Shown here: positions 9,573 through 20,275 of the stretch, piece by piece | Numbering within the stretch: the first letter of the stretch is position 1 | Layout of the letters: the number at the start of each line of letters is the position of its first letter | NCBI RefSeq assembly: GCF_011927635.1 | Contig: NZ_JAATJB010000004.1 | Coordinates: forward strand, 124,001 to 188,000 | Direction of reading: 5' to 3' | Source: Sphingomonas trueperi | GTDB lineage: Bacteria > Pseudomonadota > Alphaproteobacteria > Sphingomonadales > Sphingomonadaceae | Length of the DNA stretch: 64,000 bases | The notes under the pieces: model-generated | The model's database searches: none | Seen by the model: the letters and a program-made list of their open reading frames with translations, nothing else | Told to the model about the DNA's origin: nothing | Program-made: the position numbers and the translations under genes

Positions 9573-11078
9573 TCATTCGTCATTGGCAACCTCAGCGCTA
9601 CCCTGGATTAGAGACAGTGCGGGCCTATACAGAAAAGGCACTCGCCACGTAGCAGGAGAGCCACTTAGCCGCTCGAAAAAACCGATCGTTTCTAATTGAC
9701 TTGCAATGTCCATTGCCGCCGCGTCTTCAATACTCCAGAGAGTCTTCAGATTAGACAGCGGCTGAGTTGCCTTCTGCTCCTTCAACGCCTCGATCTATCG
9801 CCTAAGCGCCGGATATTCAGCAAATATCGTTTGCTCCAGCCTGGTTTTAGAAACTTCAGGAAGCGCGTCTTTGAACGATATTTGCTCGAAAAGCCTACCA
9901 TGAGCCAGCTGTTTCTCACCGCGCTCGAGTCTATTAATTTGTACATCCCTCAACTCACTCAGGAAGTGAATTAACTCCCTAGGTGCCGTTGACGAAAGAG
10001 CGTCCTTCGTTCGGCCCAAAATCCAACCGAACGTCTTCGGCTTGTTCGGTCCAGTTTCAACTTGATCAGGAAAGATCATACTCAGAAACTTTTCCTGAGA
10101 GTCAAAATCAGCCAAAATGCTCTTGGAGTCAAATTGATAATGGTTGCAAATAGATTCATTTGCCACCATCCTCTTGACTACCAAGTTCATGAGATCCTCT
10201 TGGCTCCAGTTTATATTCAGAGCCCTCTCAATATGACTAGCCTCTCTAAATCCCTCTTTAGTGATCTCGCCCCAAATGTCGGTTCGCAGAAATATTTTCG
10301 TAGAAATATTTTTGAAACGCTTGGTGTCTAGATAGAATTTAAAGAGCGCACGAAGTGCAGAAGCTTCGAGGCCGACCTTGTTCGCGAACGCAACGTCTAG
10401 GCGGTCCAGCACGATCCAAAGCGAGTATCCTGCTTCCTCCAGCGTCTCATTCGTTAGCTCGTAAAGCTCATCAATTGACACAACCCCGCGCCTTTCCTGA
10501 GAGGCGCTGGGCTCACGAAACACAATTTTTCCTTTAACGCCAGCGGGCATTCCAGACATTGGATCGAGAGCCATCTCCGTCTCGATTGCCTCGGGCCTCG
10601 TCAGCGATCGAACATAGTCCAAAGCATATTTCAAAACCCGGCCGAGGGACCATTTCGCTGGAATTAGCTCGGCCTCTTCAAGTTTTTCGAAGAGGCTATC
10701 GACCTGTTTTCCTTGGATGCCGTAATCACGAATAGCATGGGCGCATAGTGTGAGCGCATATAGCTTCCAGACATTGACGAACTGGAATTCGTCGTATGGC
10801 GGATCATCGACAATGTCTTTGAACGCCGGGGTTCCCTGTGGATTCTCTCCGGGAACAAGCAATATGTGGCGATCAAAGAGGTCGTCCGCACTCTGCGTGA
10901 TCAGATTGTAGATCGCGCTCTTTCCGCTTCCTTTCGGACCATAAACAACATCAACCTCGCCGTTGAAGACCTGACTCCACTGCTCGGTTTCAACAAAATA
11001 CCGCCGCAGCTGCTCAGCTTCTTCCTCAGCCGTCCGTCTACCAAATGTAGCTTGGCGTAAGACGTCCAACGGCTCCAT
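9573..11078 (-). pseudogene. Sll1717-family P-loop ATPase gene split by an in-frame TAG
   Basis: From ATG 11078, preceded by a long G-run ribosome site, a 427-residue product ends at TAG (9795-9797). Reading on in the same frame gives about 73 more residues to TGA at 9573, including FLYRPALSLIQG, which looks like the expected C-terminal part of this family. Walker A GPKGSGKSA is at residues 47-55, Walker B WIVLDRLDVAF about 221-231 and a sensor-like KIFLRTDIW at 261-269. So the ATPase core is intact and only the C-terminal winged-helix-like tail is cut off. Codon use and base composition are visibly more AT-rich than in both neighbours, suggesting transfer. Function of the family is unknown; a defence role is speculation. 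Confidence 0.8.
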
Positions 11079-11136
11079 AATCCCCCCCCTAGAAACTAGT
11101 CTGCAAACGAAATGAAATCAGAAATGGAAGCCGAGG

Positions 11137-12543
11137 TCACTCCGCCGCAGCCGCTTCCTCGACCTCACCCCCCTCAGGCGCCGGCAGTTCCGCCGTCGGT
11201 GCCCGCGCGATCACGTCGACCGTGTCGATCGCGTCCAGCGCGCTGTTGCCGGTATCCACGTTGAGCGCCTGGAAGCGCCGCGCGGAAACCATCACCCGGC
11301 CTTCGAAGCTCGCGACGAACTTGTTGTAATTCTCCACCGCGCTGTTCAGCCCGCCGCCGACGCGCTTGAGATGGCTCGCCGCCGTCGCCAGCCGCTCGTA
11401 CAGTTCCTTGCCCAGCTTGCCGACTTCGCGGGCATCCTCGGTCAGCTTCTGCTGGCGCCACATCGCCGCCACGGTGCGGGCGAGCGGCAGGAAGGCCGAG
11501 GGGCCGGCGATGATCACTCGGTTGCGCGCGGCGCGCTCCCACAGCTCCATGTCCACTTCCAGCGCGCTCGACAGGAAATTGTCGCCGGGGATGTACATGA
11601 TCACGAAATCGGGCGCCTTTTCGAACTGCGCCCAATAGGCCTTGCGCGACAGCGCATCGGCATGGGTGCTCATCGCCTTGGCATGGGCCTTCAGCGCCGC
11701 CGCGCGCTCCTCGGCGCTGGTCGCCTCTGCCGCCTGGAGATAGCCGTCGAGCACGCATTTCACGTCGACGATCAGCTGCTGGTCGCCCGGCAGGCGGATG
11801 ATGAAGTCGGGTCGCAGCATGCCGTCCTCGGTGGTAACCGAGACCTCGGCGGCGAAATCGACATGGCCGGAAAGCCCGGCGATCTCGATCAGGTTGCGGA
11901 ACTGCTGCTCGCCCCAGCGGCCGCGCGTCTTGGGCGCGGCGCGCAGGGCATTGACCAGCTTCGAGGTTTCCGCGCGGGTTTCGCCCAGGCTGGCATGGAC
12001 GGCGCTGATCGCCTCGCGCAGCTGGCCATAGCTGTCACTGCGATCCTTCTCGACGCGCAGCAGCCCTTCCTCATAGCGCTTGAGCGTGGTGTCGATCGGC
12101 TGGAGCAGCGTGCGCAGCCGCTCCTCGTTCTTCTCGCCCGCCTGGTGAAAGCGCGCCTCGGCGCGTTCGAGAAAGGCGCGCTGCGTCTCGCCGAGCATGG
12201 TCGAGGCGAGTTCGCGGAACTGGCCGGCCATCAGCTCGCGGGCGTTGACGAATTCGGCGAGCCGCTCCTCGAACGAGCCGGCCTTGGCCTTGAGCTCGGC
12301 GAGCTCGATGCGGGCGGCGTCGCGCTCGTTGCGGAGCATCGCGGTTTCCTCGCGCAGCCGGGGGAGCTGCGCCACGCGTTCCTCGGCCATGGCGAGATCG
12401 GTGATCGCGGCCTTGAAATCGGCCTCGCGCCGGGCGCTTTCGGCCCGCGCCTCGCTCGTGCCGCGCGCGCCGATCAGCCAACCGACCACCACGCCCACGA
12501 CCAGGGCAACCATCACAAAGGCAACAACAAACGGATCCAACAC
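11137..12543 (-). CDS. rmuC: DNA recombination protein RmuC
   Basis: A 468-residue protein: N-terminal membrane helix (about 4-26), long coiled coil rich in Glu, Arg and Ala (about 30-190), then the nuclease-like RmuC core with TRGRWGEQQFRNLIEIAG, LRPDFIIRLPG, IVDVKCVLDGYL and IMYIPGDNFLSSAL. RmuC limits inversion at short inverted repeats in E. coli, which is notable beside the palindromic elements here, though the link is only suggestive. The C-terminus is Glu/Ala-rich. Start is GTG at 12543 or TTG at 12540; GGGAGG spacing (3 versus 6 nt) favours the TTG. Confidence 0.93.
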   Translation of the reverse strand: MLDPFVVAFVMVALVVGVVVGWLIGARGTSEARAESARREADFKAAITDLAMAEERVAQLPRLREETAMLRNERDAARIELAELKAKAGSFEERLAEFVNARELMAGQFRELASTMLGETQRAFLERAEARFHQAGEKNEERLRTLLQPIDTTLKRYEEGLLRVEKDRSDSYGQLREAISAVHASLGETRAETSKLVNALRAAPKTRGRWGEQQFRNLIEIAGLSGHVDFAAEVSVTTEDGMLRPDFIIRLPGDQQLIVDVKCVLDGYLQAAEATSAEERAAALKAHAKAMSTHADALSRKAYWAQFEKAPDFVIMYIPGDNFLSSALEVDMELWERAARNRVIIAGPSAFLPLARTVAAMWRQQKLTEDAREVGKLGKELYERLATAASHLKRVGGGLNSAVENYNKFVASFEGRVMVSARRFQALNVDTGNSALDAIDTVDVIARAPTAELPAPEGGEVEEAAAAE

Positions 12544-12670
12544 ACGCCTCCCGGGGAACAGGACGCGAACTTACCTGTCCGGGGGCGGGGCTGCAAGGGT
12601 GGCAGCGGTCGGTTGGGCGCGGGTTGGGGCGGCTCCGGTGGATAAGTGGCGTACACCCGTCATCCACCCA

Positions 12671-12767
12671 CCGTCATTCCGGCGAAAGCCGGAATCCATT
12701 GGGGTCACCGTCGCGGCTTCAGCCCAGGCGGCGCGGCGAATGGATTCCGGCTTTCGTCGGGATGACA
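12671..12767. repeat. palindromic element copy C (diverged arms)
   Basis: Left arm CCGTCATTCCGGCGAAAGCC... (12671-12700) and right arm (12739-12767) pair imperfectly: the right arm reads CGTCGGGATGAC where full symmetry would need CGCCGGAATGAC. The right end resembles the CCCGG variant of copies D and E, so this copy is a mixed type. It separates rmuC from def, both on the minus strand. Confidence 0.85.
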
Positions 12768-12794
12768 CGGCAGTTGCGGGGGGAATGGCAGCCC

Positions 12795-13319
12795 TCAGGC
12801 GGCCTTGCGCGCCTTGTTGAGCTTCTTCAGCAGCATGTCGCGCTTGAGCCGCGAGAGATGGTCGAGGAACACGATGCCCTCCAGATGGTCCATCTCGTGC
12901 TGGATGCAGGTGGCGAGCAGGCCCTCGAACAGTTCGTCATGGGCCACGCCCTTCTCGTCGAGCCAGGTCACCCGGCAGCGCGCGGGGCGCTCGACATCGG
13001 CGAACTGGTCGGGGACCGACAGGCAGCCCTCGGTATAGACCGAAAGCTCCTCGGCGGGCTCGTGGATCTCGGGGTTGATGAAGACGCGCGGGTGCCGGAT
13101 CGGCTTGCCCTCCTCGTCCTCTTCCTCCTGCAGGTCCATCACGATCAGCCGCTTGGGCACGCCCACCTGGATCGCGGCGAGGCCGATGCCCGGCGCATCG
13201 TACATCGTGTCGAACATGTCGCCGATCAGCGTGCGGATGTCGTCGTCGACCGCCTCTACGGGAGTGGAGACGAGACGCAAACGCGGATCGGGTACTTCGA
13301 CGATGGGAAGGATGGCCAT
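12795..13319 (-). CDS. def: peptide deformylase
   Basis: Removes the formyl group from the N-terminal methionine of new proteins; an essential cytosolic metalloenzyme. The 174-residue protein has all three signature motifs: [10 protein letters not shown] (44-53), EGCLSVP (97-103) and HEMDH (141-145), with Cys99 and His141/His145 as metal ligands and Glu142 catalytic. An acidic insertion EEEDEEG (65-71) is present between beta strands. It follows recR on the same strand; fmt, which adds the formyl group, lies just beyond recR on the opposite strand. Confidence 0.97.
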   Translation of the reverse strand: MAILPIVEVPDPRLRLVSTPVEAVDDDIRTLIGDMFDTMYDAPGIGLAAIQVGVPKRLIVMDLQEEEDEEGKPIRHPRVFINPEIHEPAEELSVYTEGCLSVPDQFADVERPARCRVTWLDEKGVAHDELFEGLLATCIQHEMDHLEGIVFLDHLSRLKRDMLLKKLNKARKAA

Positions 13320-13350
13320 CGCCCAAATTTAGGAGCGCGGCCCCAAAGCG

Positions 13351-13947
13351 TCAAGCAACCGGCCGCCGCGCGCGGAGTGCCTGGGCGAGCGTCCCCTCGT
13401 CGAGATAGTCGAGCTCGCCGCCCACCGGCAGGCCATGGGCGAGTTGGGTGACGCGCACCGGGAAGGATTCCAGCCGCTCGGAGACGTAATGCGCGGTGGT
13501 CTGGCCCTCGAGCGTGGCGTTCATCGCGAGGACGACCTCGTCGATGCCGCCCGCCCCCACCCGACGGACCAGCGCGTCGATGCGCAGGTCTTCGGGCCGC
13601 ACCCCGTCGAGCGCGGAGAGCTTGCCGCCCAGCACATGGAAGCGGCCGGGGAACAGCCGCGCGCGGTCGAGCGCCCAGAGGTCGGCGACCTCCTCGACCA
13701 CGCACAGCGAACGGTCGTCGCGGCGCGGGTCGGCGCAGATCGCGCAGGGGTCATGCGTGTCGACATTACCGCAGACGTGGCAGGTCGTAAGCTTCTGGCT
13801 GACCGCACTCAGCGCCGCGAGCAGCGGGTCGAGCATCGTCTCGCGCTTCTTGAGCAGGTGCAGCACCGCCCGCCGCGCCGATCGCGGCCCGAAACCGGGC
13901 AGCCGCGACAGGGCCTGGGTCAGCGCTTCGATTTCGGGAGAGGCCAT
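13351..13947 (-). CDS. recR: recombination protein RecR
   Basis: A 198-residue RecR, which acts with RecF/RecO to load RecA at gapped DNA. It has the N-terminal helix-hairpin-helix ([20 protein letters not shown]), a four-cysteine zinc finger (Cys56, Cys59, Cys68, Cys71) and a TOPRIM domain with [12 protein letters not shown] and [18 protein letters not shown]. Length is normal for the family. It is 31 nt upstream of def on the same strand and divergent from fmt with a 54-base gap holding both promoters. Confidence 0.97.
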   Translation of the reverse strand: MASPEIEALTQALSRLPGFGPRSARRAVLHLLKKRETMLDPLLAALSAVSQKLTTCHVCGNVDTHDPCAICADPRRDDRSLCVVEEVADLWALDRARLFPGRFHVLGGKLSALDGVRPEDLRIDALVRRVGAGGIDEVVLAMNATLEGQTTAHYVSERLESFPVRVTQLAHGLPVGGELDYLDEGTLAQALRARRPVA

Positions 13948-14001
13948 GGCGCTTCACATAGGGGCTTGCATGCGCGCCTGCCAAGCGGTTGAGGGGAAGG
14001 C

Positions 14002-14904
14002 ATGCGCATCCTCTTCATGGGAACCCCCGATTTCGCCGTGCCGGTGCTCGATGCCCTGGTCGAAGCCGGGCACGACATCGCCGCCGCCTATAGCCAGCCG
14101 CCCCGCCCCGGCGGCCGGCGCGGCAAGGTGCTGACCCCCTCCCCGGTCCATGCCCGCGCCGAGGTGCTGGGGATCGAAGTGCGGACGCCGCTGAGCCTCA
14201 AGGGGGCGGAGGAGCAGGCAGCGCTGTCGGCGCTCGAGGCGGATGTGGCGGTGGTTGCCGCCTATGGCCTGATCCTGCCCAAAGCGGTGCTGGCGGCGCC
14301 GCGGCTGGGATGCCTCAACGTCCATGGCTCGCTGCTACCGCGCTGGCGCGGTGCGGCGCCGATCGAGCGGGCGATCCTCGCGGGGGATGCCGAGACCGGC
14401 GTCGGCATCATGCAGATGGAGGCCGGGCTCGATACCGGTCCGGTACGGCTGGAGGGGCGCACGCCGATCGACCGCAAGACGGCGGGCGAGCTACGCGCCG
14501 AGTTGAGCGCAACGGGCGCGCGGCTGATGGTAGAGGTGCTCGCCGATTTCGACGCCTATCCTGCCGTATCGCAGCCCGAAGAGGGCATCACCTACGCGTC
14601 CAAAATCGACAAGGCCGAGGCCCGGCTGGACTTCACTCGCAGCGCCGTGGAAGTCGAGCGGGCCGTGCGGGCGTTCAATCCGGCCCCTGGGGCCTTCTTC
14701 GAGCTGGGTGAGGAGCGCTTCCGTATCCATTCCGCCGATCTGGTCGACGCTAGCGGACCGGCAGGCACCGTCGGAGAGAACCTGCTGATCCATTGCGGCG
14801 CAGGCGCGATCCAGCCGACTTCGATCCAGCGCGCCGGCCGCGGCGTGATGACGGTGCCCGAACTGCTGCGCGGCTTCCCCATCTCGGCGGGGACGCAGCT
14901 TTGA
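14002..14904 (+). CDS. fmt: methionyl-tRNA formyltransferase
   Basis: Transfers a formyl group from 10-formyltetrahydrofolate to initiator Met-tRNA. The 300-residue protein shows the N-terminal [16 protein letters not shown], the catalytic block [16 protein letters not shown] with Asn106 and His108, Asp144 in GLDTGPV, and a C-terminal OB-like domain starting near [17 protein letters not shown]. Its stop overlaps the TTG start of truA (TTGA), so the two are translationally coupled. def is on the opposite strand beyond recR rather than in the usual def-fmt order. Confidence 0.97.
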   Translation: MRILFMGTPDFAVPVLDALVEAGHDIAAAYSQPPRPGGRRGKVLTPSPVHARAEVLGIEVRTPLSLKGAEEQAALSALEADVAVVAAYGLILPKAVLAAPRLGCLNVHGSLLPRWRGAAPIERAILAGDAETGVGIMQMEAGLDTGPVRLEGRTPIDRKTAGELRAELSATGARLMVEVLADFDAYPAVSQPEEGITYASKIDKAEARLDFTRSAVEVERAVRAFNPAPGAFFELGEERFRIHSADLVDASGPAGTVGENLLIHCGAGAIQPTSIQRAGRGVMTVPELLRGFPISAGTQL

Positions 14905-15647
14905 CGCGCTTCGCCCTGACGGTGGAGTTCGATGGCCGGCCGTTCATGGGCTGGCAGCGGCAGGATCATGGCCCCAGCGTCCAGCAGGCGATCGAGGACG
15001 CGGCCTATGCGGTGACGGGGGAGGACGTGGTGGTCCATGCCGCCGGCCGTACCGATGCGGGCGTGCACGGCCTCGGCATGCGCGCGCATGTCGACATCGC
15101 CAAGCCGATCGCCCCCTTCCGGCTGATGGAAGCGCTCAATGCCCGCATTCGCCCGCATCCGGTCGCGATCCTCGCCTGCGAGGAAGTCTCTGAGGAATGG
15201 CATGCGCGTTTCTCATGTCTTAGTCGCCATTATGAATATCGCATCGTAACGCGCCGCGCCCCGCTGACCTGGGAGAAGGGTCTCGCCTGGCGTCTCTCCG
15301 GGCCGCTGGATGTTGGGGCAATGCAGGCAGCCGCGGCCTATCTGGTGGGCCGCCACGACTTCACCACCTTCCGCTCGGCGCACTGCCAGGCGGAGAGCCC
15401 GGTGCGCACGCTCGACAGGCTAGAGGTCGTCGAGACCGGCGACCGGATCAGCATGTTCGCCTCGGCACGCTCCTTCCTGCACCACCAGGTCCGCTCGATG
15501 GTCGGTTGCCTGTCCTTGGTTGGCCAAGGCAAATGGGCGCCGGAAGACGTCCGCGAGGCGCTGGTGGCGCGCGACCGAACAACATTGGGCTTGAATGCGC
15601 CGCCCGATGGCCTGTTTTTCCTTTGGGCCGAATATCCTAGCGTGTGA
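14901..15647 (+). CDS. truA: tRNA pseudouridine(38-40) synthase
   Basis: Makes pseudouridine at positions 38-40 of the tRNA anticodon arm. The 248-residue protein starts at TTG 14901, overlapping the fmt stop, giving the expected N-terminus [20 protein letters not shown]. The catalytic Asp52 lies in [19 protein letters not shown] and [10 protein letters not shown] are further family blocks, and [13 protein letters not shown] near the C-terminus is diagnostic. It converges on the next gene with an 11-nt overlap of coding ends. Confidence 0.97.
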   Translation: MTRFALTVEFDGRPFMGWQRQDHGPSVQQAIEDAAYAVTGEDVVVHAAGRTDAGVHGLGMRAHVDIAKPIAPFRLMEALNARIRPHPVAILACEEVSEEWHARFSCLSRHYEYRIVTRRAPLTWEKGLAWRLSGPLDVGAMQAAAAYLVGRHDFTTFRSAHCQAESPVRTLDRLEVVETGDRISMFASARSFLHHQVRSMVGCLSLVGQGKWAPEDVREALVARDRTTLGLNAPPDGLFFLWAEYPSV

Positions 15648-16833
15648 ACTTCGCTGCGAGTTCGACATGGGTTGACCAGCGGAACTGGCCCACCGGCTGC
15701 ACCCATTCGAGGCGATAGCCGCCCTTGCACAAGACCTCCGCATCGCGTGCGAAGGTACTGGGATTGCAGGAAACATAGGCCAGAATCGGCGCCTTGGAGC
15801 CGGCCAGTTCGCCCACCTGCTCGCGCGCACCCGCGCGCGGCGGATCGAGCACCACGGCGTCGAACCGATCCAGTTCCGCAGTCGCCAGCGGCCGCCGGAA
15901 CAGGTCACGATGGTCGCCGAACACCTGTCGCCCCGCGGCACCGCCCGCCGCTTTGAGCGACAGGATCGCGTCGCGCGCCGCCTCGCCCGCATAGACCCTC
16001 GCCTGGTTCAGTGCGAAGGTGAAGGTGCCCAGCCCGGCGAACAGGTCCGCAACGGCTCCCGCCCCGCCCGCGATCTCGCGTACGGCCGCCACCAGTGCCG
16101 CTTCACCCTCAGGCGTGGCCTGGAGAAAGCTGCCGCTCGGCAGCGGCACTGCGATCCCGCCCAGCGTGATCGTTACCGGCACCGGCTCCCAACGCGCGGT
16201 GGGGCCGAAGCCCTCGTCGATGGCGAAGCGGGCCAGCTTCTCGGTTTGGGCAAAGGCGGTGATCGCCTCGGCCGCCGCCAGACCTTCGGGATCGATACCC
16301 TCGACCAGCACGTCGCGCCCTTGGTCGCTCAGCGCGAGATGCACGTTCACCCGCCGCGCATCGGGCAGCAGCGTCGCGAACAACCGGCGCAGCGGTGCCA
16401 GCAGCGCGAACAGCTCGGGGGCAAGAACATGGCATTCGGCGAGATCGATCAGCTTGTGGCTGCCCGCCTCGGTAAAGCCGATCCGCACCTGCTTGCCGCG
16501 CCGCTCGGCATGCAGCGTCGCCCGACGGCGCGTGCGCGGCGGCGAGAGCAAGGGCGTGCGGATCTCGGTTTCCAGCCCCTGCGCTGCGAGCGCGGTCCGT
16601 ACGCGCTCGGCGAGGAAGTGGCTCCACATTTCATCGTCGAGATGCTGGAGCTGGCAACCGCCGCAGCCCGGGAAATGGCGGCAGGGCGGCGTCTGGTGGT
16701 GCGGGCCAGGGCGGACGGCGCCATCCTCGCCGACCCAGTCGCCGGGCGCGGTGAGCGGGAAATGCCGTCCGTCGCTGGTCACCCCATCGCCCCGCGCCGC
16801 GACCCGCACCACTTCCACTTCGCTCACAGACAT
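15637..16833 (-). CDS. RlmD/TrmA-like 5-methyluridine RNA methyltransferase
   Basis: A 398-residue class I methyltransferase with an N-terminal TRAM-like region and a Cys cluster (Cys51, Cys57, Cys60 in [17 protein letters not shown], plus a later Cys in LAECHVL) that probably binds a 4Fe-4S cluster. The catalytic part has the SAM motif [20 protein letters not shown], and the nucleophile block [13 protein letters not shown]. The substrate is most likely U in 23S rRNA, but which position cannot be decided. The ATG at 16833 is chosen for the [18 protein letters not shown] start, overlapping the end of nnr by 10 nt. Confidence 0.92.
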   Translation of the reverse strand: MSVSEVEVVRVAARGDGVTSDGRHFPLTAPGDWVGEDGAVRPGPHHQTPPCRHFPGCGGCQLQHLDDEMWSHFLAERVRTALAAQGLETEIRTPLLSPPRTRRRATLHAERRGKQVRIGFTEAGSHKLIDLAECHVLAPELFALLAPLRRLFATLLPDARRVNVHLALSDQGRDVLVEGIDPEGLAAAEAITAFAQTEKLARFAIDEGFGPTARWEPVPVTITLGGIAVPLPSGSFLQATPEGEAALVAAVREIAGGAGAVADLFAGLGTFTFALNQARVYAGEAARDAILSLKAAGGAAGRQVFGDHRDLFRRPLATAELDRFDAVVLDPPRAGAREQVGELAGSKAPILAYVSCNPSTFARDAEVLCKGGYRLEWVQPVGQFRWSTHVELAAKFTR

Positions 16834-18224
16834 TCCGAACACGCTTCCGGCAGTTGAGCGACGAGCTGATCGGCGAAAAAGGCGGGACCTGCAAGCTGCG
16901 CCGCACGGCCGTGCAGCCACACCGCGGCCGCGGCCGGATCGACCCCGCTGCCGCCCTGCCCGATCTGCGCGCCCAGCAAGCCGGCGAGGACGTCGCCGGT
17001 CCCCGCAGTCGACAGCCAGGGCGAGGCGCCCGCGAGCACGCGAACGCGGCCATCGGGCCCGGCGATCACCGTGTCGCCCCCCTTGTGAACGACCGTCGCG
17101 CCGCTGGCCGCCGCCTGCAGCGTGCGATCAATCTTGCTGCCCGTGCCGGCGAACATCCGGTCGAACTCGCCGCCATGCGGGGTGATCCACACCGGCGCCT
17201 CGCGCGCGGCGAGCGTGGCGGCCGCGCTGGTCCCGAGCAGGCTCAGCGCGTCTCCATCCAGCACCAGCGGCTTGTCGACGGCGAGACCTGCCCGCAAGAA
17301 CGCCTCGGCCCGACGATCACGGCCGAGCCCGGGGCCCAGCACGACGGCATCGATCCGGTCGCCGGCCAGGAAATCGGCAAGATCATCGGCGTCGTCGATC
17401 GTCCGGCGGACCAGCGCGTCAGGTGCAGGCCCCGCGGGGTCGGGCCCAGCAAGCATCACATAGCCCGCGCCGCTTGCCATGGCCGCGCGCGCGGCCAACC
17501 GGCCCGCGCCGGGCATCGCACCTTCGACCACCGCGACCAGCCCACGGCTGTACTTGTGGGTCCGCGGACCCGGCGTCTCCATCTGCGGCCGGGCAACGCT
17601 GCGCCAGGCACTTTCAACCGGGATTCCGATATCGGCAAGCAAGACATGGCCGCAGCGCGAGAGCCCGTCGCCAAGCACATGCGCCGGCTTGAGCGCGCCG
17701 AGCGCGACCGTGGCGTTCACGCCGCGCGGGGCGCCGAGCTCGTCGCCGCTATCGGTATCCATCCCCGAGGGCAGATCGATCGCCAGCGTGAACTCGGCCC
17801 CGCGCACCAGTTCGGAGAGCACGGCGGCGATGCTGCGCTCCAGCGAGCGCGTGACACCGATTCCGAACAGCCCGTCGATCACCACCGGCCGCACCGGCGC
17901 GCCATAGAGCGAGGTCGTTGGCCCCTTCCAACGGGCGTGCATCCGTTCGGCAGCGCCCTGCTTGGGTGCGCCCGAGGCGGCGACCAGCACATCGAGCCCT
18001 GCTTCGCGCAAATGTCGAGCGACGACATAGGCATCGCCGCCGTTGTTGCCGGGGCCTGCGAGCACCAGCACCGACCGCCCCATCGCGAAGCGCACCGCCT
18101 CGCGCGCAACCGCGGCGCCGGCGCGCTCCATCAGTTCGTCCTGGGAAACGCCGCGCGCGAAGACCGCCTCCTCGGCGGTACGCATCGCGTCGGCAGTGAG
18201 GATCGGGGCGCCGGGCGGGATCAT
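16824..18224 (-). CDS. nnr: bifunctional NAD(P)H-hydrate epimerase / ADP-dependent dehydratase
   Basis: Repairs hydrated NADH/NADPH. The 466-residue protein joins an N-terminal epimerase domain (LTADAMRTAEE, VLAGPGNNGGDAYVVARHL, AIDLPSGMDTDSG) to a C-terminal ribokinase-like dehydratase domain (HKYSRGLVAVVEG, VLGPGLGRD, WITPHGGEFDRM, WLSTAGTGDVLAGLLG). The start at 18224 overlaps the upstream lipoprotein stop (ATGA). It sits in a minus-strand run after ilvD and the lipoprotein gene, with overlaps at both ends suggesting one transcript. Confidence 0.95.
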   Translation of the reverse strand: MIPPGAPILTADAMRTAEEAVFARGVSQDELMERAGAAVAREAVRFAMGRSVLVLAGPGNNGGDAYVVARHLREAGLDVLVAASGAPKQGAAERMHARWKGPTTSLYGAPVRPVVIDGLFGIGVTRSLERSIAAVLSELVRGAEFTLAIDLPSGMDTDSGDELGAPRGVNATVALGALKPAHVLGDGLSRCGHVLLADIGIPVESAWRSVARPQMETPGPRTHKYSRGLVAVVEGAMPGAGRLAARAAMASGAGYVMLAGPDPAGPAPDALVRRTIDDADDLADFLAGDRIDAVVLGPGLGRDRRAEAFLRAGLAVDKPLVLDGDALSLLGTSAAATLAAREAPVWITPHGGEFDRMFAGTGSKIDRTLQAAASGATVVHKGGDTVIAGPDGRVRVLAGASPWLSTAGTGDVLAGLLGAQIGQGGSGVDPAAAAVWLHGRAAQLAGPAFFADQLVAQLPEACSECL

Positions 18225-18562
18225 TGCCCCGCTGTAGCGCCCTTGCCCGCAAGACGATAGCGCATCCCGCCGATCGCCACCTCGGTGGCACCGCCGACAT
18301 GGCGGGTCGCTGCAAGCTCGGCGCCATCCGCCGCCGTGATCGCGTTGCCTTCCATCCGCAGCCGCCGAAAGCCGCCGTCCGGATGGTGGAGGACCAGCAA
18401 CCCATCCGCGCCGCGCTCCAGCGTGCAAACCGGCAGCAGGGTCTCGCCGACCGGCCCGCACGCGACCGTCTCCCCCGCTTGCGCAGCGGGCTGCGATGCC
18501 GGATCGGCACCGCAGCCCGCCACAAGCAGCATCAGCGCGAGACTAGATATCCGCGTAGACAT
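18221..18562 (-). CDS. small putative lipoprotein
   Basis: A 113-residue protein with a lipoprotein signal peptide: basic start MSTRI, hydrophobic stretch, and lipobox LVAGC (Cys17). After the cysteine there is a short Ala/Gln-rich linker and then a small domain with [15 protein letters not shown] and [11 protein letters not shown], containing two further cysteines that could form a disulfide. I do not recognise a named family. It starts 20 nt inside the 3' end of ilvD and its stop overlaps the nnr start, so it is translated as part of that operon. Confidence 0.75.
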   Translation of the reverse strand: MSTRISSLALMLLVAGCGADPASQPAAQAGETVACGPVGETLLPVCTLERGADGLLVLHHPDGGFRRLRMEGNAITAADGAELAATRHVGGATEVAIGGMRYRLAGKGATAGQ

Positions 18563-20264
18563 GGCGCTCGGCCTTGGCTCCGGGGTGCGTCACCGCCCCC
18601 TGATAGGCCGGGCCGACATTCTGCGCATAGCGGTAGAGCGCGCCCGATTGATAGTCGTTGACCCGCGGCTGCCAGCGCGCCCGGCGCTCGGCGAGCACGT
18701 CCTCGGCGACGTCGAGGTCGATCGTACCGGCTTCCGCGTCGATGCGGATCGTGTCGCCATCCTCGACCAGTGCAATCGGGCCGCCCTCCGCCGCCTCCGG
18801 GCCGACATGGCCGATGCAGAAGCCGCGCGTACCGCCCGAGAAGCGGCCATCGGTGATCAGCGCCACCTTCTCGCCCATGCCGAGGCCGTAGAGCGCCGCA
18901 GTGGTCGACAGCATCTCGCGCATGCCCGGGCCGCCCTTGGGGCCCTCATAGCGGATGATGATGACCTCGCCCTCGTTGATCAGGCGATTCTCGACCGCCT
19001 GGAAGGCATCCTCCTCGCAATCGAACACCCGCGCCGGACCGGTGAACTGGAGCCGATGCATGCCCGCCACCTTCACGATCGCCCCTTCGGGCGCGAGGGT
19101 GCCGCGCAGGCCGACGACGCCGCCCGTCGGGGTGATCGGCGTCTTCACGTCGTAGATCACCTTCTGGTCGGGGTTCCAGGTGACCTGGTCGATATTCTCG
19201 CCCAGCGTCTTGCCCGTCACCGTCCTGCAGCTGCCGTCGAGCAGGCTGTTCGCCAGCATCGTCTTCATCAGCATGTAGACACCGCCCGCCGCGTGCATGT
19301 CCTTCGCAACATACTTCCCACCCGGCTTCAGGTCTGCAATGTAAGGCGTTGATTTAAAAGCTTCGGCAACGTCGTGCAGATCGAAGTCGATGCCCGCTTC
19401 GTTGGCCATTGCCGGCAGGTGCAGCGCGGCGTTGGTCGAGCCGCCGGTCGCCGCCACGACGCGTGCGGCGTTGATGAACGCCGCGCGCGTCGCAATGTCG
19501 CGCGGGCGCAGGTTCATCTCCAGCAGGTTCATCACCTGCGCGCCGGCAGCGATCGCGATCTCTTCACGGCTCTTGTACGGAGCGGGCACCATGTTGCTGT
19601 TCGGCAACGACAACCCCATCGCCTCGCCGACGCACGCCATGGTGTTGGCGGTGAACTGCCCGCCGCAGGCACCGTGGCCGGGGCAGGCGACCTTCTCGAG
19701 CGCGGTCAGGTCCTTGAGCGGGCAGTTGCCGGCGGCGAACTTGCCCACCGCCTCGAACACGTCGACCACGGTGACGTCGCGGTCCTCGAACCGGCCCGGC
19801 AGGATCGAGCCGCCATAGACGAAGATCGACGGGATGTTGAGGCGGAGCATCGCCATCATCATGCCGGGCAGCGACTTGTCGCAGCCTGCGAAGGCAACCA
19901 GGGCGTCATAGCAATGACCGCGCACGCTGAGTTCCACCGAGTCGGCGATCACTTCGCGGCTGACGAGCGAGGACTTCATCCCCTGATGGCCCATGGCGAT
20001 GCCATCGGTCACCGTGATGGTGTTGAACCGGCGCGGCATGCCGCCATTGGCGATCACGCCCTGGCGGGCGGCGTCGGCCTGGAAATCGAGGGTGGTATTG
20101 CACGGCGCACTGTCGTTGCCGGCGCTCGCCACGGCGACGAACGGCTTGGCGATATCCTCTTCGTGAATCCCCATGGCATAGTAATAGCTGCGGTGCGGCG
20201 CGCGCTCGGGCCCCACGGAGACGTGGCGGCTGGGGAGCTTGGACTTGTCGAATCGGTTGGTCAT
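18543..20264 (-). CDS. ilvD: dihydroxy-acid dehydratase
   Basis: Dehydrates 2,3-dihydroxy acids in valine, isoleucine and pantothenate biosynthesis. The 573-residue protein carries iron-sulfur cysteine blocks [25 protein letters not shown] and [17 protein letters not shown], plus [19 protein letters not shown] near the C-terminus. The start [14 protein letters not shown] at 20264 was chosen over longer open frame that runs into the neighbouring gene region and is not protein-like. No other ilv gene is nearby. It leads a run of overlapping minus-strand genes (lipoprotein, nnr, RNA methyltransferase). Confidence 0.96.
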   Translation of the reverse strand: MTNRFDKSKLPSRHVSVGPERAPHRSYYYAMGIHEEDIAKPFVAVASAGNDSAPCNTTLDFQADAARQGVIANGGMPRRFNTITVTDGIAMGHQGMKSSLVSREVIADSVELSVRGHCYDALVAFAGCDKSLPGMMMAMLRLNIPSIFVYGGSILPGRFEDRDVTVVDVFEAVGKFAAGNCPLKDLTALEKVACPGHGACGGQFTANTMACVGEAMGLSLPNSNMVPAPYKSREEIAIAAGAQVMNLLEMNLRPRDIATRAAFINAARVVAATGGSTNAALHLPAMANEAGIDFDLHDVAEAFKSTPYIADLKPGGKYVAKDMHAAGGVYMLMKTMLANSLLDGSCRTVTGKTLGENIDQVTWNPDQKVIYDVKTPITPTGGVVGLRGTLAPEGAIVKVAGMHRLQFTGPARVFDCEEDAFQAVENRLINEGEVIIIRYEGPKGGPGMREMLSTTAALYGLGMGEKVALITDGRFSGGTRGFCIGHVGPEAAEGGPIALVEDGDTIRIDAEAGTIDLDVAEDVLAERRARWQPRVNDYQSGALYRYAQNVGPAYQGAVTHPGAKAERHVYADI

Positions 20265-20275
20265 GGCGCGCAAGC

